A stretch of 64,000 nucleotides of DNA from Evansella caseinilytica (GCF_900107275.1 NZ_FNPI01000002.1:62001-126000), one strand, 5' to 3'; counted from the stretch's first letter, positions 18,120 through 29,572 are shown. Program-made: numbers and translations. Notes: a model not told the origin generated them from the sequence alone.

Positions 18120-19448
18120 TCAACTGTTGCGATTTTTCCTGTCTGCAAAATAGTCGAGACGCTTTTGAACGGTTTTTTCATACCCGTTGGTAGACGGTGT
18201 GTATAGCGTTTTGGTAATCAGATGATCGGGCATATATTGTTGCGGGACATAGTGATGTTCAAAGTCATGTGGGTATTGATACCCTTTTCCATGTCCTAGC
18301 TTTGAAGCCCCTTTATAATGGGAATCGCGCAGATGCACAGGGACATCTCCAGTTCTTTCCTTTTCCACAGTCTGCAATGCGGCGTCAATTCCGGTAATGA
18401 CGCTGTTGCTCTTTGGCGCTGTAGCTATATAAAGCGCTGCCTGGGCAAGCGGAATGCGTGCTTCAGGCATGCCGAGAAACTCGACTGCATGCGCAGCAGC
18501 CTGAGCAATTAAAAGCGCATTCGGATCGGCAAGGCCGACATCCTCCGCAGCATGAACATATATCCGTCTTGCAATGAAGCGGGGGTCTTCTCCGACGTAG
18601 ATCATTTTTGCGAGCCAGTAAAGGGTGGCATCCGGATCAGATCCGCGCATGCTTTTGATAAAGGCGGAAATCGTGTCGTAATGCTGATCTCCGGTTTTGT
18701 CATATTGGAGCACTCGTTTTTGAATTGAGGCTTCGGCTGTGTCGAGCGTGATACGAATGGTTCCGTCTTCCTCCGGATCGGTCGTTAGGATGGCGAGTTC
18801 CAGCGCGTTCAAAGCGGTGCGCGCGTCTCCGTTGGAAACATGAACGAGATGGTTCAGCGCTGCTTCATCAACTTCAATCGAATATTTCCCGAAGCCCCTT
18901 TCAGGATCATCCAATGCTGCCAGCAGTACTTCTCTGATTTCATCACTGTTCAGTGATTGCAAACGAAACAGCCTTGATCTGGATAAAAGGGCAGGGTTTA
19001 CTTCGAACATCGGATTCTCCGTCGTCGCACCGATCAAAATCACCGTACCATCTTCAACGAAAGGCAGCAGTGCATCCTGCTGGCCTTTATTAAAACGGTG
19101 AATTTCATCAATGAAAAGCACGGTTTTTTCATTTTCATATTTCAGCCGGTCCTTTGCCCGTTGTACAACTTCACGCACATCTTTTATTCCGGCAGTGACG
19201 GCGTTTAATTGTTCAAACCGGGCGGAAGTAGTGTTGGCGATCACCCTTGCCAGCGTTGTTTTTCCGGTTCCCGGCGGTCCGTGAAAGATCATCGGTGTTA
19301 AGCGGTCCGCTTCGATAGCCCGTCGAAGCAGGGTACCTTCGCCGATGATGTCTTTCTGACCAATCACCTCGTCAAGGGTTCGCGGTCTCATTCTCGCAGC
19401 TAGCGGTCCCTTTGGTTCTGCTGCCTTTGCCTGATCAAATAGGTCCAT
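18120..19448 (-). CDS. rarA: Replication-associated recombination protein A
   Basis: RarA (YrvN/MgsA) is a AAA+ ATPase related to clamp loaders that acts at stalled replication forks. The 442-residue protein has MRPRTLDEVIGQKDI at the N-terminus, Walker A GPPGTGKTT near residue 60, Walker B LFIDEIHRF near 110, sensor 1 GATTENP, the arginine finger region SRSRLFRL, and a C-terminal tetramerisation domain with HAAEDVGLADP. The length and the location next to cymR match B. subtilis. Confidence 0.95.
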   Translation of the reverse strand: MDLFDQAKAAEPKGPLAARMRPRTLDEVIGQKDIIGEGTLLRRAIEADRLTPMIFHGPPGTGKTTLARVIANTTSARFEQLNAVTAGIKDVREVVQRAKDRLKYENEKTVLFIDEIHRFNKGQQDALLPFVEDGTVILIGATTENPMFEVNPALLSRSRLFRLQSLNSDEIREVLLAALDDPERGFGKYSIEVDEAALNHLVHVSNGDARTALNALELAILTTDPEEDGTIRITLDTAEASIQKRVLQYDKTGDQHYDTISAFIKSMRGSDPDATLYWLAKMIYVGEDPRFIARRIYVHAAEDVGLADPNALLIAQAAAHAVEFLGMPEARIPLAQAALYIATAPKSNSVITGIDAALQTVEKERTGDVPVHLRDSHYKGASKLGHGKGYQYPHDFEHHYVPQQYMPDHLITKTLYTPSTNGYEKTVQKRLDYFADRKNRNS

Positions 19449-19460
19449 TGCTGTTACCTC

Positions 19461-19570
19461 CTTGTAAGAAAAGCGGAAGCGCTGCAGTTAGACAGCTTTC
19501 CGAATAATTGAATTTGACTATCTTGTAAGAAAAACGGAAGCGTTGCAGTTAGTCCGCTTGCCAAATGATT
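19461..19570 (+). repeat. Two copies of a ~50-bp short repeat
   Basis: CTTGTAAGAAAAGCGGAAGC, then GCTGCAGTTAGACAGCTTTC (19461-19510), is repeated 60 bp later with a few changes (19521-19570). A reverse-oriented relative lies at 29614-29653 before alaS. The role is unknown. It lies upstream of rarA on the opposite strand. Confidence 0.6.
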
Positions 19571-19628
19571 AAAAAAGTAATCAGATTATGTTATTGTTAG
19601 TAAAGCAGGCTGTTTTTCTATAAGAGGA

Positions 19629-19738
19629 TGTACAAAAAGTCCGGGAAACTGCGAATCTCATCGTTGCGTTGTCACTCCGCTGCTCGCTCCTGCCGCGCCT
19701 TGACCTTCTTGCCGCTGTTATGTCCTCCTTTTTTGAAC
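19629..19738 (-). repeat. Family 3 palindromic element (110 bp)
   Basis: It reads, in reverse orientation, the same pieces as the copy at 8828: AAAAAGTCCGGGAAACTGCG, CTCATCGTTGCGTTGTC, then GCCTTGACCTTCTTGCCGCTG and the end CCTCCTTTTTTGAAC. It lies between the divergent rarA and cymR genes. A decayed piece of the family 1/2 leading hairpin follows at about 19751-19785. A TATAAT at 19853-19858 upstream of cymR has no clear -35 partner. Confidence 0.75.
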
Positions 19739-19983
19739 ACACACTATAAGTGTTTGGTCAAAAAGATCGGTTTTATCTTTTGGCGTTCTTCCGTGAAAAC
19801 GCGCTTCGAATTCGTTGGAAGCACTACACGAATCGAACGACTACATGTATACTATAATGAGATTGCTGTTTTGTAAACTTACGGATGTGTTTTTTTAGAA
19901 AATGATTGCCACTCAGGCGGAACGGTAGGTGTTTCCGCTTTTGTAATGAGGATAGCAATGTATGGATGAAAGAGGGGTTCAAG

Positions 19984-20403
19984 TTGAAAATATCCACTAA
20001 AGGAAGATACGGTTTAACAATAATGATGGCTTTAGCAAAAAAATATGGTGATGGTCCCGTTTCGTTAAAATCGATTGCCAAGGATCATGACTTATCAGAG
20101 CATTATTTGGAGCAGTTGATCGCTCCGTTGAGAAATGCGACGTTGGTAAAAAGCGTCCGCGGTGCCTACGGGGGATATATGTTAGCCAAGGCGCCGGAGA
20201 ACATTACTGCCGGGGATATTATCCGCGTTCTGGAAGGTCCGATCCGACCCGTTGAAGTTCTGGATGACGAAGAGCCTGCAAAACGGGATTTATGGATTAA
20301 GATCCGCGATGCGGTAAAGGAAGTATTGGACAACACCACCTTGGAAGATTTAGCGAATTATGAAGATAAAGGGGAGCAAGAGTATTATATGTTTTACATC
20401 TAG
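19984..20403 (+). CDS. cymR: Rrf2-family transcriptional repressor of cysteine metabolism
   Basis: CymR represses cysteine-uptake and synthesis genes together with CysK when cysteine is plentiful. The 139-residue protein begins LKISTKGRYGLTIMMALAKK and has the Rrf2 helix-turn-helix with LSEHYLEQLIAPLRNA near residues 36-51. It ends EYYMFYI, as in B. subtilis CymR. The start is TTG 19984, preceded by AGAGGGG; the longer frame from 19906 has no support. The last base of the stop is the first base of a family 2 element. In B. subtilis cymR is followed directly by iscS/yrvO, but here about 1.2 kb of repeats and CRISPR intervene. Confidence 0.93.
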   Translation: MKISTKGRYGLTIMMALAKKYGDGPVSLKSIAKDHDLSEHYLEQLIAPLRNATLVKSVRGAYGGYMLAKAPENITAGDIIRVLEGPIRPVEVLDDEEPAKRDLWIKIRDAVKEVLDNTTLEDLANYEDKGEQEYYMFYI

Positions 20404-20707
20404 TGTTTGTTCAAAAAGATTGCTTTGAATCTTTTTGAACAAATATGAAGCAACGAGCTGTACTTCATCGAGACGCTGCGAGTTGTCTCATCGTGTCATC
20501 GCGCGCGATGGCACTTGGATAGACGTCAGAGGAATACTGGCAGAGGAAGAGACAATGGAGTGGAGCCGATGCATTCTTTTCCAGTCAGCTAGGAGTGGTT
20601 TTCTCGGAACCAGGATGGTGACATTCCGCTGTTGCTCACAGGACGTGAGCGGTAATTAGACGGAATTGGGGCGCAGCGAGCGGAACCATTGCCTTTTAAA
20701 TACGCTC
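20403..20707 (+). repeat. Family 2 palindromic element, full-length copy B (305 bp)
   Basis: This is collinear with the copy at 244-548 across the whole length, sharing for example GCGAGTTGTCTCATCGTGTC, GATAGACGTCAGAG and CATTGCCTTTT. The leading hairpin (20403-20445) has begun to decay (arm ACAAATAT instead of ACAAACAC). It begins on the last base of the cymR stop codon and ends about 80 bp before the CRISPR leader. The reading frames inside it differ from copy A. Confidence 0.85.
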
Positions 20708-20786
20708 ATCTAGGATTAACTTTTGAAGAGGAATTCACTAAAGCTGGAAAACCGTGCAGGCAAATTTCATCGTTACGTTGTCTCTC

Positions 20787-20955
20787 TGGTGCGAACCCTA
20801 AGCGCACATAAAATCTCTGGGGGGTTCGCACTTGTTGATATGACTGGATTTCTAATGCAATTGATAGCGTAAAATTCCAAAAATTGTAAACTAAAAACAG
20901 GTTCGCACTTTTGCCCTGGTTGATCCTTGAGGGACAAGGCTTTCACCAGGGCGCT
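20787..20955 (+). promoter_or_regulatory. CRISPR leader (subtype I-C-like)
   Basis: The region directly before the first repeat has the inverted pair GTGCGAACC (20789-20797) and GGTTCGCAC (20823-20831), with GGTTCGCAC again at 20900-20908. A nested hairpin then stops 3 bases before repeat 1: GCCCTGGT (20913-20920) with ACCAGGGC (20945-20952), and CCTTG and CAAGG inside it. The best-preserved repeats are adjacent to this side, as expected at the leader end. The resemblance to I-C leaders is from memory of the family, not from a search. Confidence 0.65.
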
Positions 20956-21563
20956 GTCGCACTCTACGTGAGTGCGTGGATTGAAATTTCGGCTTGCTTG
21001 CGCTTAAGTTCGCGCGCCGTGTCGCACTCTACGTGAGTGCGTGGATTGAAATTGAGTAATTCGCCCGATGTCTCGTCGGACGAACGTCGCACTCTACGTG
21101 AGTGCGTGGATTGAAATAACATCTGCCGCAATAGGTGACACCACTAAAGCATGTCGCACTCTAAGTGAGTGCGTGGATTGAAATACCCAACGAAACCGAA
21201 TCCATGTCAAAAAAATTCGTCGCACTCTACATGAGTGCGTGGATTGAAATCCGTAGGTTGCGCGTTCGGTCTGCGATGGCATGTCGCACTCTATACGACC
21301 ACGTAAATTGAAATTCTCCTAAAAATTCCATTTACCCCCATCGCTTCCGGCTGTACTAAACTGGAGTGCGCGAACTTCTTGATCAGTCTGTTGTGCTGCC
21401 GCCCGTCGCACACCTGATGAGTGCGTGGATTGAAATTTTTCTCAATGTACCGTATTGTAATATTAATGCCGTCGCACCCTTTATGAGTGTGTGGATGAAA
21501 TCATTTAGTCAGATGCGGCTATGAAAAAGCTGGCATCAGTCGCACTCCATGTGAGTGCGTGGA
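20956..21563 (+). CRISPR. Orphan CRISPR array, subtype I-C-like 32-bp repeats
   Basis: Repeats of 32 bp start GTCGCACTCTACGTGAGTG and end CGTGGATTGAAAT. They begin at 20956, 21021, 21086, 21153, 21219, 21283 (degenerate), 21405, 21471 (31 bp) and 21539 (truncated at about 21563). Regular spacers are 32-37 bp and all different. The 90-bp gap between 21315 and 21404 probably hides one further decayed repeat near 21348-21379. The first three repeats are identical and degeneration rises towards the right end, so the leader is on the left. No cas genes are in the window. It sits between cymR and iscS. Confidence 0.95.
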
Positions 21564-21579
21564 AGGAATGGGAATAATA

Positions 21580-24537
<2,958 letters not shown>

Positions 24538-24545
24538 GGTTTGCA

Positions 24546-26852
24546 ATGGAAGAAATGCAAACGACGGATAAAGACTATATCAAAGGGGAACTTTTGTATT
24601 CCATTTATCATAATGAAGAATCGCTGTATACTGTTGCCAAGGTGAAGGTGACGGAATCGGCAACGACCCTTGAAGAGAAGGAAACGACGGTCGTCGGTGT
24701 GATGCCTCAGTTGGAATGGGATGTTCATTATCTTTTTTACGGTCATTTTTCAGAGCATCCCCGGTTTGGAAGACAGTATAAAATTGACTATTTCCAGAAA
24801 TTAATGCCGGAAACGGAGCAAGGAATTATTTTGTATTTATCCAGTGACAGATTCCCCGGCATCGGCCGCAAAACCGCCGAAAAAATCGTCCATACATTAG
24901 GAAAGCAGGCCATATCCGTCATTCTCGAAAATCGGGAAACTCTGGATAAAATACCGGGGTTGAAGCCGAGCAAAGCCGATGATATTTATCGGATATTGCA
25001 GGAGGACCAGGGGATTGAGCAAGTGCTGATGAAGCTGTATGAATTCGGCTTCGGTCTGCAGCTGGCGATGAAAGTATATCAGACGTATCAAACGGAAGCG
25101 CTGGATGTCATCAGCCGCAATCCTTACCAAATGATTGAAGATGTAGAAGGAATCGGGTTTACTAAGGCGGACTTAATCGGTAGGAAGCAGGGACTGACCG
25201 GCAGCCACCCTGACCGGATAAAAGCGGCTGTCTTATTTACGTTAACGGAGCAGTCGATGAGTGAAGGCCATGTGTACTGTTTGAATGAAGTCGTTGTTGT
25301 AAAGGCAAAGGAACTGCTGGAAAAGGACGGCGGGCAAACGATATCACCGCTGGCCATTGCCGATGAAATCATCGCTCTTGGAGAAGCGGGCAAGGTAATC
25401 ATCGAAGATAGCCGGATGTATATCCCATCGCTGTATTTTGCCGAGCAGGGCATCGTTTCCAACCTCAACCGAATTCTTTCCAGAGACGAAGAAATGGAAG
25501 AGTTTCCGGAATCGGAATTTTTAAAAGCGCTGGGAAAGGTGGAAGAAAGCTTAGGCATCAGCTATGCTCCATCCCAGCAGGAAGCGATCAGGCAAGCGCT
25601 GTCTTCTCCTGTTATGATTTTGACCGGCGGACCGGGGACGGGAAAAACGACGGTTATCAAAGGACTCGTGGATGTTTACGGCCAGCTTAACGGCATATCC
25701 GTTAAACCGGAAGACTACCGAAAGAACGAATCATTTCCGATATTGATGGCGGCTCCCACCGGCCGCGCCGCCAAGCGGATGAGCGAATCGACAGGGCTGC
25801 CTGCCTCCACCATACACCGCCTTTTAGGCTACAAAGGGACGGATGATTTTGACCGGGAGGAAGTAGAACCTTTGGAAGGGGAAATGATTATCATTGATGA
25901 AATGTCGATGGTGGATACTTGGCTTGCCAATCAGCTTTTTAAGGCAATCCCGAGGAACATGCGGATCATTTTCGTAGGGGACGAAGATCAGCTGCCATCC
26001 GTCGGTCCCGGGCAGGTGCTGGCGGATTTACTGGCAACGAACATCGTTCCGGCGGTTCAGCTTACCGATATTTATCGCCAGGCGGAAGGATCGAAAATTA
26101 TCGATTTTTCCCACCAGCTAAAAGAGGGGGTATTGCCGGAAACGATTGATAAGACGAGCAAGGATTTGCGTTTTTTTCCTTGTGTTCAGCAGCAGGTGCC
26201 GGAAGTCGTCCGTCAAATATGTGAAGGAGCTGTCGCCAAAGGCCATTCAGCAAAGGATATTCAGGTATTGGCTCCGATGTACAAAGGCGTGGCCGGCGTG
26301 GAGAATTTAAACCTAATGCTGCAGCAGCTGTTTAACCCGCCGGGGGAAAACCGGAGAGAAGTCGCTTTTGGCGATGTGGTTTACCGGACGGGGGATATCG
26401 TTTTACAGCTTGTCAATAATCCGGAAGAAAACGTATTTAACGGCGACCGCGGAGAAATTGTCGCGATCCAGACAGAAAAAGAAAATGAAGATCGGGAGTT
26501 GAAAATTGTCATTTCCTTTGACGGCATTGAAGTAACTTATACAAGACCCGATTTAACGCAAATTACGCACGCCTATTGCTGCTCCATACATAAATCGCAG
26601 GGAAGCGAGTTTCCGATTGTGATCATGCCGATTGTGAAAGGCTATTACCGCATGCTGAGAAAGAAGCTTGTTTATACCGGAGTGACGCGCGCAAAACATT
26701 TTTTACTGTTGTGCGGGGAGTGGCAGGCTCTGAAATACGCCGTCAGTAATGATTCCGACATGAAACGTAATACGACATTAGCGGAAAAAATAAAAGGAAT
26801 CACGATGGAAAAGGAATACTTGCATGAAACAGAAGGTGCATCCAAAGACTAA
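24546..26852 (+). CDS. recD2: ATP-dependent DNA helicase RecD2
   Basis: RecD2 (YrrC) is a 5'-3' helicase of the SF1B class that acts in replication-fork stability and repair without RecBC. The 768-residue protein has the RecD2-specific N-terminal domain with helix-hairpin-helix motifs (FPGIGRKTAEKIVHTLG near residue 105). Walker A TGGPGTGKTT lies near 360, Walker B IIDEMSMVD near 450, and GDEDQLPSVGPG and TRAKHFLLL further on. The length is close to B. subtilis YrrC (about 798). It starts 8 bp after yrrB. Confidence 0.95.
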   Translation: MEEMQTTDKDYIKGELLYSIYHNEESLYTVAKVKVTESATTLEEKETTVVGVMPQLEWDVHYLFYGHFSEHPRFGRQYKIDYFQKLMPETEQGIILYLSSDRFPGIGRKTAEKIVHTLGKQAISVILENRETLDKIPGLKPSKADDIYRILQEDQGIEQVLMKLYEFGFGLQLAMKVYQTYQTEALDVISRNPYQMIEDVEGIGFTKADLIGRKQGLTGSHPDRIKAAVLFTLTEQSMSEGHVYCLNEVVVVKAKELLEKDGGQTISPLAIADEIIALGEAGKVIIEDSRMYIPSLYFAEQGIVSNLNRILSRDEEMEEFPESEFLKALGKVEESLGISYAPSQQEAIRQALSSPVMILTGGPGTGKTTVIKGLVDVYGQLNGISVKPEDYRKNESFPILMAAPTGRAAKRMSESTGLPASTIHRLLGYKGTDDFDREEVEPLEGEMIIIDEMSMVDTWLANQLFKAIPRNMRIIFVGDEDQLPSVGPGQVLADLLATNIVPAVQLTDIYRQAEGSKIIDFSHQLKEGVLPETIDKTSKDLRFFPCVQQQVPEVVRQICEGAVAKGHSAKDIQVLAPMYKGVAGVENLNLMLQQLFNPPGENRREVAFGDVVYRTGDIVLQLVNNPEENVFNGDRGEIVAIQTEKENEDRELKIVISFDGIEVTYTRPDLTQITHAYCCSIHKSQGSEFPIVIMPIVKGYYRMLRKKLVYTGVTRAKHFLLLCGEWQALKYAVSNDSDMKRNTTLAEKIKGITMEKEYLHETEGASKD

Positions 26853-27004
26853 GAACGGATCAGCAAAAACAATTACTTATTGAATTGATCCGCGATGGTT
26901 TGCTTTCGCTGCGTGAACGGGACGGAGAATGTTGTCCTTCCATGCACGATGACGGCGGGAGCTTGGCTATCGAGCTTGTTCGAAAAGGAGGAGTAATCCT
27001 TTGA
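26849..27004 (+). other. Possible small coding frame between recD2 and yrrD
   Basis: A frame open from recD2's end through to TGA 27002-27004 reads TDQQKQLLIELIRDGLLSL, then RERDGECC and DDGGSLAIELVRKGGVIL. The composition looks protein-like, with two amphipathic helices. However, there is no ATG, GTG or TTG with a good ribosome site at its beginning. It may be a small gene with a rare start or a remnant. I do not recognise it. Confidence 0.22.
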
Positions 27005-27471
27005 GAACATTTAAAAAAGTCAAAGGGGCGCCTGTTTTTTTTGTTGACAGCAGGCTGCATGTGGGCAAAATCACGGATATTATCCTTTCCGAAAACAGCG
27101 TAAAGGGGTTCTGGATTCAGACTTCCCGCTGGTGGTCAAAAAAGCGGTTTTTGCCTTTGGAACGATTGGCAGATGAAGACGGGGAAGGCTTATACGTAAA
27201 GCCCGGAACCGCATTGATACCGATTCCGCACAAAGCGCAGCGATTTTCCAACGGGAATCAGCCTCTTTTAGGTAAAGCGATGGTCGATAAAGAAGGGACA
27301 ACGCTCGGGATTGTTGAAGATGTATATTTCCTTCCGGATACGGGAAAGATTGTAGGGTATGAACTGACGGAGGGCTTGTTTTCCGATCTGACGCAAGGGA
27401 TAAAAGTCGTCAAACCGAAATCACCGAACATTAAATGGGAAAACTCCTTCATCGTTCTTACGGAATCATAA
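27001..27471 (+). CDS. PRC-barrel domain protein (YrrD-like)
   Basis: The 156-residue protein has two PRC-barrel-like halves: residues about 1-75 with GAPVFFVDSRLHVGKITDI, and about 85-156 with LGKAMVDKEGTTLGIVEDVY. PRC-barrels mediate RNA or protein contacts; the Bacillus role is unknown. The start is TTG 27001, nine bases after AAGGAGG. It follows recD2 as in B. subtilis. Confidence 0.8.
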   Translation: MRTFKKVKGAPVFFVDSRLHVGKITDIILSENSVKGFWIQTSRWWSKKRFLPLERLADEDGEGLYVKPGTALIPIPHKAQRFSNGNQPLLGKAMVDKEGTTLGIVEDVYFLPDTGKIVGYELTEGLFSDLTQGIKVVKPKSPNIKWENSFIVLTES

Positions 27472-27488
27472 ATCTGGAGGTTTCCCTG

Positions 27489-27680
27489 ATGCGCTGTCCT
27501 AATTGTAAAGGCAAAGATATCGGCAAGATCGGAACAAACCAATATTATTGCTGGAACTGCTTTATCGAATTAACGATTGACAACGGAAGATTTTGCCTCC
27601 ATCAAGTCGAAGCGGATGGATCTTTAAGCTCCCTTGACGATTTGTTTGAAGAAGAGGAACGCCGGATTCAAATGGATTAG
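27489..27680 (+). CDS. Small zinc-ribbon protein (YrzR-like)
   Basis: This 63-residue protein has CPNCKGKDIGKIG at the N-terminus and YYCWNC 15 residues later, giving a four-cysteine zinc ribbon. It ends with an acidic tail, DDLFEEEERR. B. subtilis has a comparable short gene, yrzR, upstream of alaS. The start is ATG 27489, after CTGGAGG; the longer frame from 27435 overlaps yrrD. Function is unknown. Confidence 0.7.
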   Translation: MRCPNCKGKDIGKIGTNQYYCWNCFIELTIDNGRFCLHQVEADGSLSSLDDLFEEEERRIQMD

Positions 27681-27753
27681 ACATTCGTCGACGCGGATTC
27701 CCGGACTTTTTGAACATCTTCTTAAAAAATAACAACAGGTGGTGACGCTCATT

Positions 27754-27936
27754 ATGTTAAGGCTAGCATCACTGGTGGCAATCGGTGCAGGTGCGTATGC
27801 AGTATCCTCAATGGATAAACGGACTAGGAAGCAGTGGATGAAACGGGCGTCGGCAATGGGCGATGCCATGAACCAGTTCCTTGCTGCAAGACCGGTGAAG
27901 AAATTCCGCAAACAGATGATGAAGGCGGTTTCGTAA
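27754..27936 (+). CDS. Small DUF3918/YrzQ family protein
   Basis: This 60-residue, strongly basic protein has a hydrophobic N-terminus (LASLVAIGAGAYAVSSM) that may insert in the membrane, followed by several lysine/arginine clusters (KKFRKQMMK at the end). It resembles the YrzQ family of short Bacillus proteins. AGGTGGTGA lies eight bases before ATG 27754; GTGs at 27739 and 27742 overlap that site. The preceding gap (27681-27753) holds a right-end fragment of a family 3 repeat (CCCGGACTTTTTGAAC). Confidence 0.65.
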   Translation: MLRLASLVAIGAGAYAVSSMDKRTRKQWMKRASAMGDAMNQFLAARPVKKFRKQMMKAVS

Positions 27937-27967
27937 AATAATGCTGCAACTACTGTAACAGGAAGCG

Positions 27968-28005
27968 GGGTGTCGGTAAAGGGGATTTTTCCTTTTTCGG
28001 CACCC
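27968..28005 (+). terminator. Hairpin after the YrzQ-like gene
   Basis: GGGTGTCGG and TCGGCACCC arms, with AAAGG and CCTTT continuing the stem, lie downstream of the stop. There is no long T-run, so terminator function is probable but not certain. Confidence 0.45.
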
Positions 28006-28093
28006 TATATTTCATTGGGCATAGAGGAAAGCTGTCCGCAATGCAATGGTTCTGCTTTCAAGCTACCGTCAGACATGAAAGGGGACGGATGAA

Positions 28094-29167
28094 ATGGAGA
28101 ATAGATCGATTCGTTGGATTATTCGCTTATCAATCACCTTATTGGCCGGACTTGTCCTCGTCATGTTTGTTCAAGTACTAACGTTTTTACAACCGCTGTG
28201 GCTTTTACTTGGAAAAGTGGTACTGCCGTTCTTTCTTTCCGCCTTGATCGCTTACCTGTTACATCCGATCGTCCATTTTTTAGAGAAAAGAAACATTCCC
28301 CGCACCGTCTCGATATTGCTCATTTATGCCTTGTTTTTATCAGGCTTTGCCTGGTTGCTTTTAAGGGGAACTCCTTATGTAATGAGAGAAGGTCAAGAAC
28401 TGCTTGAGCAACTGCCGGAGATGGCGGATACATATCGCAGTTTCGTTCATACCATTCATGAGCAGACGGAAGTGCTGCCGCCAACGTTTCAAGCGGAGGC
28501 GAACGAGTGGATGAAAACCGGGGAAGAATGGATAGCAGACTCGATCACGAATGTTGCCGGCTTTCTGCGGAGCTTGCTTGATTGGCTCGTTCTTCTTGCA
28601 GTTATCCCGTTTCTCGTGTTTTATTTGCTGAAAGATATTCCCCTTGTCAAAAAAACTGTTTGGTACTTGACACCTGATAGAGCACGAAAAGGCGGCATCC
28701 GGCTTGCAAAGGAAATTGACGAATCATTGGGGAATTACATCCGGGGACAGTTAATTGTTTGTCTTGCTGTCGGTATCCTCGCCTACATCGGCTTTTGGAT
28801 TATCGATATGCCTTACGCGCTGCTTTTAGCCGGATTCATCGGTTTGACAAACATCATTCCGTACTTCGGTCCGATCATCGGCGTCATTCCGGTTGTCTTT
28901 ATCGCTTTAACAGAATCATTTGAACTTGTTTTGCTCGGAATCGTTGTCAACCTGATCGTTCAAGTAATTGAAGGGAACGTCCTTGCCCCCATCATCGTTG
29001 GAAAAACATTGCATATGCATCCGGTGCTGATTATTTTTGCCCTTATTGTCGGCGGCGAAGTGGCTGGGGTTCCCGGTTTAATTTTGTCGGTTCCGGTGAT
29101 GACGGTGCTAAGGGTTGTTATCTTGCATGTGAGGAAAATGATCCAGGAAAGAAGAGGTGTGTATTAG
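28094..29167 (+). CDS. yrrI: AI-2E family membrane transporter (YrrI)
   Basis: This 357-residue polytopic protein of the AI-2E/UPF0118 family has hydrophobic segments at both ends and a soluble central stretch. The family motifs include LLDWLVLLAVIPFLVFYLLKD near residue 160 and GFIGLTNIIPYFGPIIGVIP near 255. Members move small molecules or ions (TqsA, Na+/H+ exchange in some relatives). The substrate here is unknown. ATG 28094 follows GAAAGGGGACGG. Its TAG stop overlaps the first base of a repeat hairpin at 29167. In B. subtilis yrrI also precedes alaS. Confidence 0.85.
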   Translation: MENRSIRWIIRLSITLLAGLVLVMFVQVLTFLQPLWLLLGKVVLPFFLSALIAYLLHPIVHFLEKRNIPRTVSILLIYALFLSGFAWLLLRGTPYVMREGQELLEQLPEMADTYRSFVHTIHEQTEVLPPTFQAEANEWMKTGEEWIADSITNVAGFLRSLLDWLVLLAVIPFLVFYLLKDIPLVKKTVWYLTPDRARKGGIRLAKEIDESLGNYIRGQLIVCLAVGILAYIGFWIIDMPYALLLAGFIGLTNIIPYFGPIIGVIPVVFIALTESFELVLLGIVVNLIVQVIEGNVLAPIIVGKTLHMHPVLIIFALIVGGEVAGVPGLILSVPVMTVLRVVILHVRKMIQERRGVY

Positions 29168-29230
29168 TGTTTATTCAAATAAGATTACCTTTTTGAATAA
29201 ACACGAAGCAATGCCTGTTTGAACACGCTC
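29167..29230 (+). repeat. Family 2 element, extreme deletion derivative
   Basis: The hairpin GTGTTTATTC...GAATAAACAC (29167-29204) is followed by GAAGCA, then ATGCCTGTTTGAACACGCTC. This joins the left end of the 305-bp element to its right end. The stem uses ATT where other copies have GTT, with the matching AAT opposite. It starts on the last base of the yrrI stop. Confidence 0.7.
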
Positions 29231-29252
29231 TATCATTTAATGCTCTTACATA

Positions 29253-29281
29253 TTGACAAAAGTGTTTTCAATTTCTATAAT
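29253..29281 (+). promoter_or_regulatory. Promoter of the alaS T-box leader
   Basis: TTGACA (29253-29258) and TATAAT (29276-29281) are perfect consensus boxes with a 17-base spacer. Confidence 0.9.
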
Positions 29282-29289
29282 GACAATGA

Positions 29290-29572
29290 TATTTAATATT
29301 TGAAACTTGACGACGGAGCTGAGTTACTGAAGACCATCCCGGATCACTGCAGAAGTGATCCACATCAGAGAGGAATTTCCTTGGCTGCGAGAAATTCCGG
29401 ATGAAGGTTGGTAACGCGCTACTCCTGAGAGCAGATAATTCCTGCCGGTTCGCTACCGTTATCAGTGACAAAGGTGACATGCAAAAGTGCATTCTTTTGC
29501 TTCGTAACCAGGGTGGTACCGCGTGAGTAAACTCTCGTCCCTGTTCTTGGGAGAGGGTTTTTCTTTTTTTTC
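29290..29572 (+). ncRNA. T-box leader, alanine-responsive
   Basis: The T-box AGGGTGGTACCGCGTGAG lies at about 29510-29527. A terminator follows with arms ACTCTCGTCCC and GGGAGAG and a TTTTTC tail (about 29530-29572). Stem I contains AGAGAGGAATTTCC and its partner GAAATTCC. A GCT alanine codon at 29418-29420, followed by ACTCC, is the likely specifier; the hisS leader has a similar CTCC segment after its CAC. Uncharged tRNA-Ala should promote read-through into alaS. Confidence 0.9.
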
